Shown here one piece after another: positions 23,142 through 33,814 of a DNA stretch of 64,000 nucleotides. How positions within the stretch are numbered: the stretch's first letter is position 1; each line of letters starts with the position of its first letter. Position numbers and translations under genes: made by a program. The notes below the pieces were generated by a model that was given only the letters and a program-made list of their open reading frames with translations, was not told the DNA's origin and made no database searches. Origin of the DNA: Micropterix aruncella (Eukaryota; Arthropoda; Insecta; Lepidoptera; Micropterigidae); contig OX155950.1 in the NCBI GenBank assembly GCA_944548615.1, forward strand, positions 34,807,610 through 34,871,609, written 5' to 3'.

Positions 23142-23279
23142 TAAGAAAAAACGCCATTTGATAACATAGAATTTTTTTTCTTGATGCATTCTATTTAACG
23201 CAAAATTAAAATGCATTCTAAATAAAAAAACAAAAAAGCATTTTTTTCACTTTCGGCGGTATACGTAGGGACCATCGAA

Positions 23280-24725
23280 GTAAGAGTCGATAGTATAGAC
23301 GTTTCTTTATTTCGATAAATCAAGAATGGATAATTTCGTTCATATTTCGACACTCTTTTATTATAATATGATTTATAAGTATATTCAGTAAATGAAAAGT
23401 TAATGCGGTATTAGGTGTGAGTGTTTCTATGTTAGTATATTAGAGATGCATGAAAATCATCATGGATCTCATGAAATATCATGAGATGTCATCAAATATT
23501 AGGGTTAGTATAACCAATACATAACTCGTATATAAAAATTATTTTATGGGGATTCAAAACAAGCAATTTGTCTTAATTATTATAAAATGTTATTATTTCG
23601 TTTCATAATAATGACAATAATATAAATATATTTATATAAATTATTAACAGATTTCTATAAAGAAACATATATTTTTTTAATAATTAGTACACGTAAGAGA
23701 TATACGTGAAATAAATATAATTTCAATATTTATAAAATTTTATTGGCGGTAAATTATATTTCCAAAAGTTTGTAATTTTTCAATGCCACATAAATATATT
23801 AAAGTCATGTAAATTTGTGCATTGTATAGAGTTTCTCCAAATTGAATCCTTTGATAGTTCTGAATTGTCATATTATGTCATATTTAATCCTTTTATATCA
23901 TTTATTTGTGCTCGTTCTCGTGTCGAACGTGTATAATAATCGAACGTATGTGTGACGGCTATTGTTTTATTTTTAATATAAGCACCACTTGTTTGTCATG
24001 CAGCCGCCTGGGGTTTTTTATATAACCCACCTGTGATGCAAGTTTCTCCACTAGAATATTCAGTCATAATCCACGCCAAAATTACTGTTTCCTTTTCAAA
24101 GACACGTATCAATATTGACTATTAGTTGGAGGGAGAAAATTTGATATACAAATCGTAAATAAAATGTTCAGAAACTTAGTAAAAAATCAAATCCCCTCTG
24201 GGATGGCAAGACTAGTTTGGATGAGCTATGCGAGAAAAAATAACTACGTTAATGTTCACCATGGTCAACTTAAAACTAAAATGAGGATACCCCTCCAATG
24301 TGTAACGTCCCGCTCGGGACGATCGCCTACCTACGGCAAAATGTCTAATGGGCAGTTAAAAGAAATCATATTCAAAGCGATCATTTTACAGTTCTTCTAT
24401 TTATGATCCGTATAGTGGTTCATAACTTATGGACGTTTTTCTCAAGGCCGTCGATTCACGCCGATTTCACGCTCGACGGTTTCACGTTCGAAACGGTACG
24501 GGCGAGTGTTTAATTCACATATTAAAGGGTTAAAAATGGAATATAGGATTTGAATGGTATGTTAGGTCCTTATCAATGAAGTTGCGTTCTATAAAATAGT
24601 TTAAAAACAACCAAAAATAATGAGGAAAATACGTACTCGGTCCAAATACAGATGTCTATTATGTATATGCTATGCAGTTTTGATATTTTAATGGGTGTTG
24701 GTTAAGACTTTTAATGTAAAACTGT
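23280..24725. other. AT-rich non-coding stretch
   Basis: No gene recognised. A GC-richer spot at 24,440-24,500 holds CCGTCGA...TCGACGG inverted repeats and TTTCACG direct repeats. The 80-codon frame at 24,164-24,406 has no motif that I can place. Confidence 0.4.
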
Positions 24726-24729
24726 CGTA

Positions 24730-24925
24730 GTAAGGAATCAATTTATTTATTTCCGCTATGACAAATTTTACGAAATTCCGTAAAAAGTAGAATTTCATTC
24801 GAGTAAGTTCTGGAGAGTAAGGTGGGTGACGAAGAGTTTCCAGTCGCGACTTCTGCAACTTTTCGACTGATTATTGTTAAGATAGTGGTCGTGCATTGCC
24901 GTGAAAAGATCTTCTTCATCATCGC
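24730..24925 (-). pseudogene. Second mariner transposase relic (fragment)
   Basis: The minus strand reads RRSFHGNARPLS, two stops, then VEKLQKSRLETLRHPPYSPE followed by LTRMKFYFLRNF. This corresponds to the mariner HDNARPHTS...LRHPPYSPDLxPxDYHFFRNL region. Both catalytic aspartates are lost (D to G in the first; the third replaced in TRMK). A different lineage from the mariner at 4.1-7.0 kb. Confidence 0.7.
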
Positions 24926-24929
24926 TTGC

Positions 24930-25735
24930 AGTTATTGAAAGTAGACATATGCGTTAACTGTTGCGACAGGCCGCACGAAGCTGTACAATTAAAACATTAG
25001 CACAGGGCGACGTATTCAACTTTTCTACTTTTCTACCGCTTTTTAACTGTTCTATGAGTTCAATGAAAATATAAAGTAATAATAAACGACAGACATATAA
25101 ATGGATAACTGATTTCAAAAACGTATTAAAATGATTTTGAAAAGAAATGTATATGGACCCAACCTTTTTGTCCATACGATCCGGATTTATAATACTTTTA
25201 TCCTTTGGGATCGAAAACCGAATACATACCTCCACTATAACGGGTTGCCTTTGGAAATTCGCATGTAGGAGATATTATTCACATGATTATTATTTATAGA
25301 CATCATTGCCCAAATTAGACATATCCTTGTAATAAAACATTATATTTGTGTGTTGAGCTGTTTATTTTAAAAAAAAAATACAGATCTGCCCGCATTAATT
25401 AAATTCAAACGGCGGGTACTTTGTTTTATACGTAGGTACACCAGGCATATTAAATTACTGCAACGTTCACACTTTATGCCGCGAGTATAGTACATATACT
25501 TATTGCATTTTGTATGGGTATACTTGCTTAGCTGAGCTGAATGGTTGATAGCCGTAATTTATATAGAATAAATTATATTTGTCCTACATAAAATAACATA
25601 CATATTTTGTTTGTTTACAGTACATTACTTATTAATGTTATAAATTTGTCAGCAAATCATACAAAAGCTAGCCACTCTCAATATTATTAAACTTAAACCC
25701 AACATTTTGGTACATACGAGCAGGAATAAACGAAT
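24930..25735. other. Non-coding, nothing recognised
   Basis: AT-rich; the 93-codon minus-strand frame 24,954-25,235 has no recognisable motif. Confidence 0.4.
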
Positions 25736-25740
25736 TTAAT

Positions 25741-25925
25741 GCGTGAAGTTTGAAGCACCCGATATTTCGGCGTTGTTGCAAGCGCTGTTGTCCAAGGTAG
25801 ACTGTCAGTCAGTCTACCCTGGACAACGGCAGTTGCAACATCGCCGAAACATCGGGTGCTACAAACTTCACGCAGTAATTTCGTTTTATCCTATTTACAA
25901 TGGCAAACAACCGCGATAGTCTTTG
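25741..25925. mobile_element. Inverted pair of Penelope-like element 3' tails
   Basis: 25,741-25,803 and 25,811-25,873 are near-perfect inverted copies (63 bp each, outer end GCGTGAAGTTTG, 7-bp centre GTCAGTC). The right copy continues as GCAGTAATTTCGTTTTATC, matching the tail that follows the Penelope-like coding region at about 48,130-48,210, and then CAACCGCGATAGTCTTTGA, matching 49,155-49,175. Tail-to-tail arrangements are known for Penelope-like elements. Confidence 0.65.
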
Positions 25926-25929
25926 ATTT

Positions 25930-26675
25930 CATCATTTATATGAATTCCGAATTCAGACTCAAGCCGATGTTATCCAAGTTCAAAATGTTGGCCAGTGTGA
26001 AAAAAACGGCAATTATATAAGGTAAAGATCTATTTGTAATACTTTCGGGATTTTTAAAATGAATGGCGATTAGCTCGGGTTTGCCTACGGCAAAATGTAT
26101 ATAAATTTATATTTACATTTACATTTACATAGAGCGGGATTTACTATAGAGCTATAGCATTACTATAGAGCGGACTACTATAGAGCGGAGCACATTTACA
26201 TTTATATTTACATTTATATAAATTTATATACATTTTTTATACATTTTGCCATAGGCATCCATTATTGGACGTCTCACATTTGAGGGGTTAAGTCCTGATT
26301 TTTTAAACGAAACACTGTACGACGCCGCGCCGCCTCGTTCACTGCAACCTTCACTTGCCACTTTTATACACACCCACACAATAATATCGAAATGTCACGA
26401 TATTTCCCCCTTTTGCGTGAATATTTTTCACCCGAGGGCACTCCCAAGATGTTGCTGCCGACTTCGCGGCGAGTAAATACAGACTGTATAGAAAAAACAA
26501 TTGGTGTTAGAAAAACCACGAACTCGCAAAATACCAACTCTGTTTGCTACAAACGGAACGACAAGAATAGCGAATTGATTGCATAGGAAGCCTCCCCACA
26601 GATGTATGAAAAGGCGGCTTTAGCGGTTGAATTTGTCTGAATGATATCGATTTTACTTTCCTGGCCAACCAACGG
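25930..26675. other. Non-coding; short ACTATAGAGC and ATTTACATTT repeats
   Basis: 26,100-26,235 has interspersed copies of TTTACATTTA and ACTATAGAGCGG. Nothing else identified; a 64-codon frame at 26,392 has no motif. Confidence 0.4.
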
Positions 26676-26679
26676 TTAG

Positions 26680-27375
26680 GGAAAGTATTGTGAACGCTCT
26701 ATTTTTTACAACCTTGCAATGTTTGTCAGTATGTTTGTTTTGGTCAAATCTTGCAATCTTGCAATCTTGTTTGTCAGTATGTTTGTTTAGGTCAAATCTT
26801 GAACCACTTTCTCTTATATTATGAAGTTGAAATTGTACAGGTTGGTTTAGTTTCGATGTCAATGCGTTTTTATGGTGAGCATGACCTGATTCTGCACTCA
26901 TTATTGGCTCCCGCACAGACTTTCGCGAAATTTTGTATACGCATTCAATTATGATAGCCGATTGTAAGTTTTATCATGACATGGCTGCATAGCCCAGGGA
27001 TAGCTGCTGTCGAGGAAACTCCTCAACGGTCACAGCACAGTCACTAAATTTTGTATACGCATTCAATTATGATAGCCCGTTCTATGTTTCACCATGACAT
27101 GACTGCTGCGCCTAGAGTTGGCTTCCAACGAGGGGACTCCTCAACGGTCGACACCACAGAAACGAAATTTTGGTATACGCATTCAATTATTATAGCCCGT
27201 TCTAAGTTTCACCGCGACAGGGCTGCTGTTCCCTGGGTTGGCTTCCAATGAGGGCACTCCTCAACGGTCAACAGCACAGAAACGAAATTTTGTATATCAT
27301 TCGATTATGATAGCCCGTTCTTAGTTCCGGCATGGCTGCTGCACCTAGGGTTGGCTCGGACAGAGCATTGTAATA
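26680..27375 (+). repeat. Repeat with four tandem units of about 119 bp (mirror of 11,170-11,735)
   Basis: GAAATTTTGTATACGCATTC recurs at about 26,927, 27,046, 27,165 and 27,282, each followed by ATTATGATAGCCCGTTCT and TGACATGGCTGCTG-like sequence. This is the reverse complement of the units at 11.2 kb. The left flank carries TTTGTCAGTATGTTTGTTT twice (about 26,725 and 26,770), a local duplication. Confidence 0.8.
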
Positions 27376-27439
27376 AAAGCCTAATTTTAAAAATGTATTT
27401 TTACAATTAATTTATTTTTATATAAAGACGGAAATATCC

Positions 27440-27720
27440 ATTTTGACCCCCCCCCCCTCTCGAGACGATTACGACCATATCCAGATTGAAGTCTGTCTAT
27501 GTGTCTGTGTGTGTTTGCGTGTGTGTATTCCTCCTCGATAGCGCCCAAACGCTTTATCCGATTAAGCTGAAATTTGGCATGCAAGCATCATTTGATCCCG
27601 GCAAGAGTTGAAATGATTGTGGTTGGAATCGGTCGACTGTCTGAGGGGTTGGCGCTCGGGGAAAGGACTTGTCTGCTTCCCGGGAAAGTCTTGGGGTGAC
27701 AAAACCAAAGTTTTAATGAT
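27440..27720 (+). repeat. Dispersed repeat family 'D', copy 1
   Basis: Contains GTGTGTATTC..CC..ATAG..CCAAACGCTT.ATCCGATT...TGAAATTTG.CATGCA, shared with 28,610-28,760. A run of C at 27,447-27,457 precedes it. It resembles untranslated regions of common insect retroelements. Confidence 0.55.
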
Positions 27721-27859
27721 TGCTGTAGACATATTGCCTATTTTTTAAATTGATACATTTTATTTGTAATAAAAACATAAACATTACAGAAACACCATGT
27801 CGTTAATAATTTATATATTCATATTACACACGATAATTGTTTATTACTATAAAATAGAG

Positions 27860-28015
27860 TATATGTTGTACGATAGTTCGTTAACACGATTGTACGATAA
27901 TAGTACGATTATACGATAATACATAATATAGTACGATAATAAGTAGTACGATAATATAGTAATTGACAGATACGATCATTTAGTACAACATAGCAGTAGT
28001 GCGATAATATTGAGT
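27860..28015. repeat. Degenerate TACGATAATA tandem repeat
   Basis: About eight irregular copies of (A/G)TACGATAATA with variable spacers. Confidence 0.7.
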
Positions 28016-28344
28016 GGCATCCGCGGTCGTTCGATTCGACCACCCCACGCCACTCCTCCTTACATCGGTCATTCTGTTTTCGACTCGCCGACGTCGACGT
28101 TCGGCGTCGCCGAACTTTCTCAATTCCGTTCCAATATAAAGGCAAATTTTGCACGTCTAATGGCGCATACTTGCAACGTCATTCTCATACGAGCAGCCCG
28201 GACTTTTAGGATGATCTTCCAAAGTCCGGGCCGATATAACGACGTGGACTTCTGTCTTCTGTCTGCGTGCCTTCTTCTTGTCCTTTATCCTATAGTGGCC
28301 ATCTCCTCGCGCTTTCGCGGGGAACAGCATTATTTTATCAACTG
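28016..28344. other. Uncharacterised GC-richer segment with a hairpin
   Basis: Open frames exist on both strands (plus 28,010-28,471; minus 28,354-28,157) but none gives a motif that I recognise. CCCGGACTTT and its inverted copy AAAGTCCGGG (about 28,198-28,231) form a hairpin with a 14-nt loop. Confidence 0.35.
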
Positions 28345-28445
28345 GAGCTGTCAACTACAACGGACGAACCCGTCACCTCAGGAAGTCTTATATATATTAG
28401 ATCGTTCTGTCTCCCGTGAGGTGGAAGCATTATTTGATCAGGGAG
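28345..28445 (+). repeat. Palindromic repeat family 'A', copy (outer end only)
   Basis: Starts GAGCTGTCAACTACAACGGA and keeps CCCGTCACCTCAGGAAGT and TCGTTCTGTCTCCCGTGAGG. It then diverges after about 100 bp. Confidence 0.7.
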
Positions 28446-28609
28446 AAGTGTATCTGTTCTATCTATTCTAAAGTGTTTCACTAGCATAAGCTAAAACCAC
28501 ATTTGCGAGCTAATGTGAAGTGATTGCTGAAAATTTGAATAAATTAAATCGACATTCTAATGAAAATCAGCATATCGATCTTCAGTTTACCACCGGACTT
28601 TAAGATTCC

Positions 28610-28870
28610 AATACCCGGGTGTGTGTATTCTTCTACCATAGAGTCCAAACGCTTCATCCGATTGAGATAAAATTTGACATGCAGGCGTCATTCGGCCATG
28701 GCAAGTCAAAATCGAAATTGTGGTTGAAATCGGTCCACCAGAGGGCGCGCTAGTCATACTTCAATCTCGATATATGATACCTAGAAATAGCACATCGATG
28801 CCTTGTTGAACCGAAATCACGTTGTGAAATTTTGGTTGGAATATCTCATATACAAGCGATAAAAATAATA
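28610..28870 (+). repeat. Dispersed repeat family 'D', copy 2
   Basis: Shares the 5' part with 27,500-27,640. Its 3' part (GAAATCGGTCCACCAGAGGG, then CCGAAATCAC and GGTTG.AATA.CTCATAT) is shared, inverted, with 52,750-52,900. Confidence 0.6.
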
Positions 28871-29041
28871 TTTAAAGTCCGCCATACAAATGTATGGGAA
28901 AATCAAATATTTCAATTTACGGCGTCGAGGGTTCGATATCTCGCGAAGTATGTTCGAAATTTAAATGTTTATTGCGTTGTGTCGCTCGTACGAAATTCGA
29001 ATGTTTAACGGCGAATTTTACGGCGACGCAAGTTTGCAAAT

Positions 29042-29300
29042 AGATTTGTCAACTACAGCGGGCGAACCCGTCACCTCTGGAAGTTTTAACGATTAGTCGT
29101 TCTATCTCCCGTAAAGTGAACGCAGAAGACTTGGACAAAATAGTCCACCGTCAAGCTCCGCCACATGCCCGTAAGAGGCCAACGCCTTATCCGCGAGATA
29201 ACCAGGTGTGTTACCCAGCGGGCTTACATTCACGCTCTTACTTCCAATTGCCACCAGATTCCTCCGGTCTCTCGATTGATTACGACATCCTTGGGTAATT
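29042..29300 (+). repeat. Palindromic repeat family 'A', copy (arm)
   Basis: TTGTCAACTACAGCGGGCGA onwards; collinear with the arm at 16,951-17,200 and with 35,101-35,435, including GTAAGAGGCCAACGCCTTA and CCAATTG..ACCAGATT. Truncated after TCGATTGATTACGA. Confidence 0.8.
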
Positions 29301-29309
29301 GTTGGGGGT

Positions 29310-29905
29310 TGCCCAATCGATTTATTTGGCCCGCCGGTGATGCATGCCCATTTAAATATTTGTCATGATGCATCGCCACGCACGGACCACGTCCGTCCTG
29401 AACCCATTAATTTTCTCTAGGAACATAATCGTTTTTATCAAAATCGCGATACCGTTCACTATTTTTGCACCCGGCGGGAGACTGGGAAACAGGCCGGAAA
29501 CTAATAATTCAGATAATAAAAAATGCATGCCACTCAAATCCGTGCGCTGTCGGTGCATTATAGCAATCTCTTAGTCGGTCATTGGTAATTTTAGACAAAT
29601 TTTAGGTAGTTGTCATTAATTTAATCGACATCTGGCGACAGTGCAGACGCTTTTGCAATAATTTACTAGCTCGTTATAATTGCCTGGTTATAGCCGCCCC
29701 AGATCAATCTGCCAAGAAGATTTACATAATTTAATATTTTAAAATCTCGTAATGTTCCATGCCAAATTTGAGTAATTAATTTAGAAATGTACCATTGGAA
29801 GCCAATATTTCGATTCTCCTAAACTGAATAATTTAGATTAAAGTAAATGTATTTCTTGTAAATATACCGTCTAATGCTTAAAATCGTATTTCAATTATAA
29901 ACAAA
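29310..29905. other. Non-coding, nothing recognised
   Basis: No motif in the short frames on either strand at 29,350-29,580; the rest is AT-rich. Confidence 0.4.
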
Positions 29906-29913
29906 GATATCAT

Positions 29914-30327
29914 CATCATCATCATCAGTAGGTAGGCGTCCACTGTTGGACATAGGCCTCCCCATAGAATGCCATGGCAAACGGTTTTGAGCCACCTCCA
30001 TCCGCCTATTTCTTGCGACCGTGGCAATGTAATCGGTCTATCTTGTGGGGGACCGTACTATAATGCGACTGCCGGTTCGAGGTCGCCATTGGAGAACCTT
30101 TTTCCCCGACGGTTGTCGGTCCTGCGAGCTACACGGCCTGGACGTTACCATTTAAAGTAGCTGATTTTACGAGATATGTCTTTAGTGACCTTGGTTCTTC
30201 TGTGGATTTCCTTGTTTGGGATCCTATCACGCAGTGGAACTCTAAGCATAGCTCTCTCCGTGGCTGATTGCGCGACTTTGAGTTTGTAAATGAGGTCCAT
30301 AGTAAACGTCTCAGTGTCCAATGTCAA
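29914..30327 (-). mobile_element. 3' end of a LINE with TCA/TGA tail
   Basis: The minus strand reads IYKLKVAQSATERAMLRVPL, then RDRIPNKEIHRRTKVTKDI (30,310-30,180). Further on, with frame breaks, it reads a VARRTD-like segment and GGWRWLKT..., and finally a GEAYVQQWT-like end (AYVQQWT is encoded by the sequence at 29,935-29,970 in degenerate form). The CATCATCATCATCA run at 29,909-29,928 is the tail. This layout is that of a very common lepidopteran LINE protein C-terminus. Confidence 0.75.
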
Positions 30328-30600
30328 CTGGCCGTATAGCTCGCCTGGCCATTACCACGTATGTCATTACTGGCCGTGTAGCTCGCCTGGCCATTACCAT
30401 TCAAAGCAGCTGACTTTACGAGCTATATCTTTAAAGACCTTGGTTCTTCTGTGGATTTCCTTGTTTGCGATCCTATCACGCAATGGAACTCCAGGCATAG
30501 CTCTCTCCACGGCTCATTGCGCGACTTTGAGCTTGTAAATGAGGTCCATATTAAACGCCTCAGTGTCGTATGTCATCATTGGCAATACGCACTGATTATA
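30328..30600 (-). repeat. Tandem partial duplication of the LINE fragment
   Basis: 30,374-30,575 repeats 30,125-30,325 (shared blocks CTTGGTTCTTCTGTGGATTT and AGCATAGCTCTCTCC). A shorter duplication, TGGCCGT.TAGCTCGCCTGG, occurs at about 30,330 and 30,371. The two copies differ at many positions, so the duplication is not recent, or two insertions are stacked. Confidence 0.65.
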
Positions 30601-30719
30601 TATGTCATACACAGTTTTTTTTAATATATAGAGGACATATTGGTTATAAAAAGTCAATGATAACCAATACTATAATAGGTAACAATTAAAAAAAAACAAT
30701 TATTAGTGTCATTTATCGC

Positions 30720-31075
30720 AATTTTATAAAGCTGATTATATCCTAGAAATAATACGAAGAGATAGAACGCCATCTATTAGGATATATGGACATTAAAGTG
30801 CGTTTGAAACTTGCAAACCAAATAAAAATTGACATCTTCATGCAAATATAAATAAAATTATAAAAGCTATTATTAAAAATTCGTTTGTTATTAAATTAAA
30901 GTTTTATGTCATATAGGCGTATTAAGAGTGCCATCTACAGTGCGCAGCTATACTGTTATACCAAGTTCGCCATATTGAACATAAAAATAGATGATTACTG
31001 AAATTTGGATCAATGCGCACATCTACACGTTGTGTTTCGTAGTGAAATACTGGTTGCCAACTCTTAGTACGACGT
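30720..31075 (-). repeat. Dispersed repeat family 'E', copy 2
   Basis: Inverted match to 16,410-16,760; includes GGTATAACAGTATAGC and TATGTTCAATATGGCG on the minus strand. Confidence 0.65.
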
Positions 31076-31079
31076 TGAC

Positions 31080-31655
31080 CTAATTAATAGGCTGTATAAT
31101 CATTACGATATCAATCAAATTAATACGCTATATAATCAAATCGACGTTGAGCAAATCAATACTAAGGCTTCTGTTATCAGAAATAAAAAAAACACCTACA
31201 TTTAAACAAATATCTATGTCTTTATAAACACATCCACTCTGGATAAAGCGGTCATGAAGGAGGCGAAATCCTATCAAACGAGCAAAGCCTCTAACGAATG
31301 TGGGAAAAGCAAAGAGGCGTGATATGGATTGAGAGTAAGAGAAAGAAAACACGTACGTTTGAAATGTTACAAAAGCAAGCCACGTCGTTCCTTTGTTTAC
31401 ATACGTAGCTTCCAAAAACGTGCCGCCAAGATTATAGCAGCCACCGCTGTTATTTCAGTATATAATTTGGCAGGGGCTATGGAGTAACGATGAATTATTT
31501 CGATACTCCGTACATTTGAGCTGCGAAAATAACGACTTGGTCCCACAATGACTTGGCCTAACTAATAAGGTTAATAGTAAATGATATGAAACGAGACTAT
31601 TATTAATTTTTTAATAAATACTTTAATGTACGTAATCCAATTGTATTTTTTTTCT
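31080..31655. other. Non-coding, nothing recognised
   Basis: A 95-codon minus-strand frame (31,415-31,128) shows no motif. No element ends seen. Confidence 0.4.
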
Positions 31656-31657
31656 GG

Positions 31658-31855
31658 GAGCTAATGGGCCCTTGCTGAGTTGGCCAGGAAGACCCATTTT
31701 GTTCAGGGTCGGCCATACTCATGGGTCAACACATATCCGGCGGCCTCCTCGCATGAAGCCCGAACCCGGGTAGGACTCTGGCCTTAGGGCTAGTTTCCCC
31801 TAGGAGTCAATTCCCGATTGTGCATTCTGACTAACAGTCGGGGGAGTCTGGAAGC
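31658..31855 (+). repeat. Palindromic repeat family 'A', central segment only
   Basis: GAGCTAATGGGCCCTTGCTG onwards is collinear with 17,400-17,640, with a deletion in the middle, and ends in the AGTCGGGGGAGTCTGG block. No arm is attached. Confidence 0.75.
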
Positions 31856-31870
31856 AGAGAAGAGAGAGAG

Positions 31871-31919
<49 letters not shown>
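31856..31919. repeat. (GA)n microsatellite
   Basis: About 60 bp of nearly pure GA repeat directly at the end of the family A fragment. Confidence 0.95.
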
Positions 31920-31920
<1 letters not shown>

Positions 31921-31924
31921 CAAA

Positions 31925-33060
31925 GAAAAGTGTAGAGCGGGCATAACACGAATTTTAACTTTATCTTAATTTGAGTCGAAATGAAACATTCAAGATTGGT
32001 AACATATATATAGGTACAACAATACTAAAACGAAAGAATCAATTGATCGCAGAAATACAGCCGCGCTGCCAAACGAAGTACCTACCTACGATGACAGTGA
32101 CGGACAATAGGAAACACTGCACAATAGAAACGCCATGGGTATTGTATGACAAATATAGTTCATTACTGCTCGTCGAACGGCCGTCAATGTAAAACGGAAA
32201 AATCAATCCAACAATCCATTTTATTGCGTGCTCGCCCCGCTGGTGACAGCATAATTGTCGTTTGATACACTACGAAGGATTTACTTTATAAGCCGTGTTA
32301 CTTTCTTTATATCGGTGTGTTTAGTTAGTATGATAGTTTACAACTGTAAGTCGTATAGGTAGGGCGATGACAGTTACCAAACTTTTTGATTCGGCGACGA
32401 CACGTTCGTGAGTTGACTCATACCTGCGTGATAGACAGCTATACCTCAAACATACGACGATTGCTTCGCCTGGGCGGGGCGCGCCATATTGGATTACCGG
32501 CGTCCCAAAGGGAGTATTTTTTATCACCCCTATTATCACGAATTAACCACGATATATGGATTTTTCCATCTACTGTAAATTTTATAAAATCGAAATAACG
32601 CTAAAAAGCCCCGAAAACTTCGGCGAAGTGTGCCAAACAGTAAGAAAAGAAAAAGTTTCTTTTCCGCAGTTCAAGAAAATTGCGATCCATTCCGTGCACT
32701 GAATTTCCCAGTGTTCGCGTTTCCCTTCCTATCCTTTTTTCCCCTAAGGGCCGTCCTTAAATCGGAATCTGCTTAAATCCGACACAAGTGCATCATAATT
32801 TATTTATTGCTGAATAAGTTATGAGGTGTAAGTGTTACAACACCTGTTACATATTCGTATGCCTGTTCAACACAGAATTTGACGAGGACTGCTGTGCATT
32901 CCTTAAGAGGGTAATCATTCAAAATAATCATTTACAATCTTGGCAAATTCGAAGTGAGCTTTGATTAGATACAAAAAATATTATTTTAAATTAACAAAAG
33001 ATACTTAAATAATTACGCAAGTACCTCATACATACATATATTGTTCATAGTTCAGTCATA
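31925..33060. other. Non-coding, nothing recognised
   Basis: Moderate GC at 32,160-32,760. Short frames on both strands lack motifs. Confidence 0.4.
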
Positions 33061-33070
33061 GCCATTTATT

Positions 33071-33803
33071 ATTTAATTATTATTTATTCCGTAGCCGGCG
33101 ATTGGGGAGGGGGTCGCCCTCGCAGCCAATACGCTGCTGTCGGTGCCGCTGGGATCTCGTACTCCATTCACGATTCGCTTCCATTCTTGATGATTTTTTG
33201 CCACGTCTTGAGCATCCCTAGCCGATAATCGTTGATTTTTAAGGTCGTCTTTGATGTTATTTAGCCAGGTTTTCTTCGGTGCCGATCGCTCAATTCTCCA
33301 ATCTGTCGGACGGTCTCGCCAAAGAAGTTTACGTGGCAAGCGATTATCTTTCATTCGGCAAACATGACCGAACCATCGTAGTCGACGTTTTTGTACTTCT
33401 TCTTCGATCGTTGTTACTAGATCGCATCTTTCTCTAATGGTCTCGTTTCGAATTCGGTCGCGGAGTGAGATACCGAGAATCTGCCTCAAGCATCGCATTT
33501 GGAAGATTTCGAACTTTTTGAGGTCCGATTGTAGTAACGTCCACGTTTCCGATCCATAAAGAAGAATGGGAAGAACCAACGTTCGGTATAGTCGTACTTT
33601 GGTTTTGATGGTAATATTCGTTCGCTTCCATATGCACCACTTGAGCGAGGCGAATGTTGCTGTTGCCTGACCGATCCGGCTATGGACATCGGCCGTTGAT
33701 GCCACTTTCTTTTCCGTAACCAACGATCCTAAATACTTGAATTGTGGGACCTGTTCGATTTAGGTTCCATCGAGGTAAACGCCATTTATTTATTGAAAAT
33801 AAA
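33071..33803 (-). mobile_element. 5'-truncated RTE-like LINE fragment, long open frame
   Basis: The minus-strand frame 33,723-33,073 (216 codons) encodes STADVHSRIGQATATFASLK, TKVRLYRTLVLPILLYGSET, EIFQMRCLRQILGISLRDRI and KRRLRWFGHVCRM, then KLLWRDRPTDWR and VRDPSGTDSS. This is the region between the RT thumb and the C-terminus of RTE/Nimb-type endonuclease-reverse transcriptases. Upstream, 33,724-33,800 continues it (YLGSLV, then a stop, then INGVYLDGT). The AATAATTAAATAAT tail ends at 33,071. GCCATTTATT at 33,061-33,070 and again at 33,804-33,813 is a candidate target duplication. The frame is long and clean, so this is a rather young insertion. Confidence 0.8.
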
Positions 33804-33814
33804 TGCCATTTATT

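Larger units (their letters stand above)
19334..23278 (-). mobile_element. Apparently complete DNA transposon (about 3.9 kb) with an intact transposase gene
   Basis: Outer inverted repeats: 19,334-19,364 and 23,248-23,278 match at 28 of 31 positions (outer end TCGATGG.CCCTACGTATAC, inner end CGAAAGTG). Between them is a single two-exon gene on the minus strand with no stop or frameshift. Both flanks of the gene carry repeated quasi-palindromic sites. I could not find an unambiguous target duplication, so the outermost bases are approximate. Intact coding plus well-matched termini suggest recent activity. Confidence 0.8.

Noticed and set aside
19310..23300. A definite TSD for the transposon
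   Set aside because: Sequences outside the 31-bp TIRs (..ATAAAG and AGTAAG..) do not give an unambiguous direct repeat; left open.
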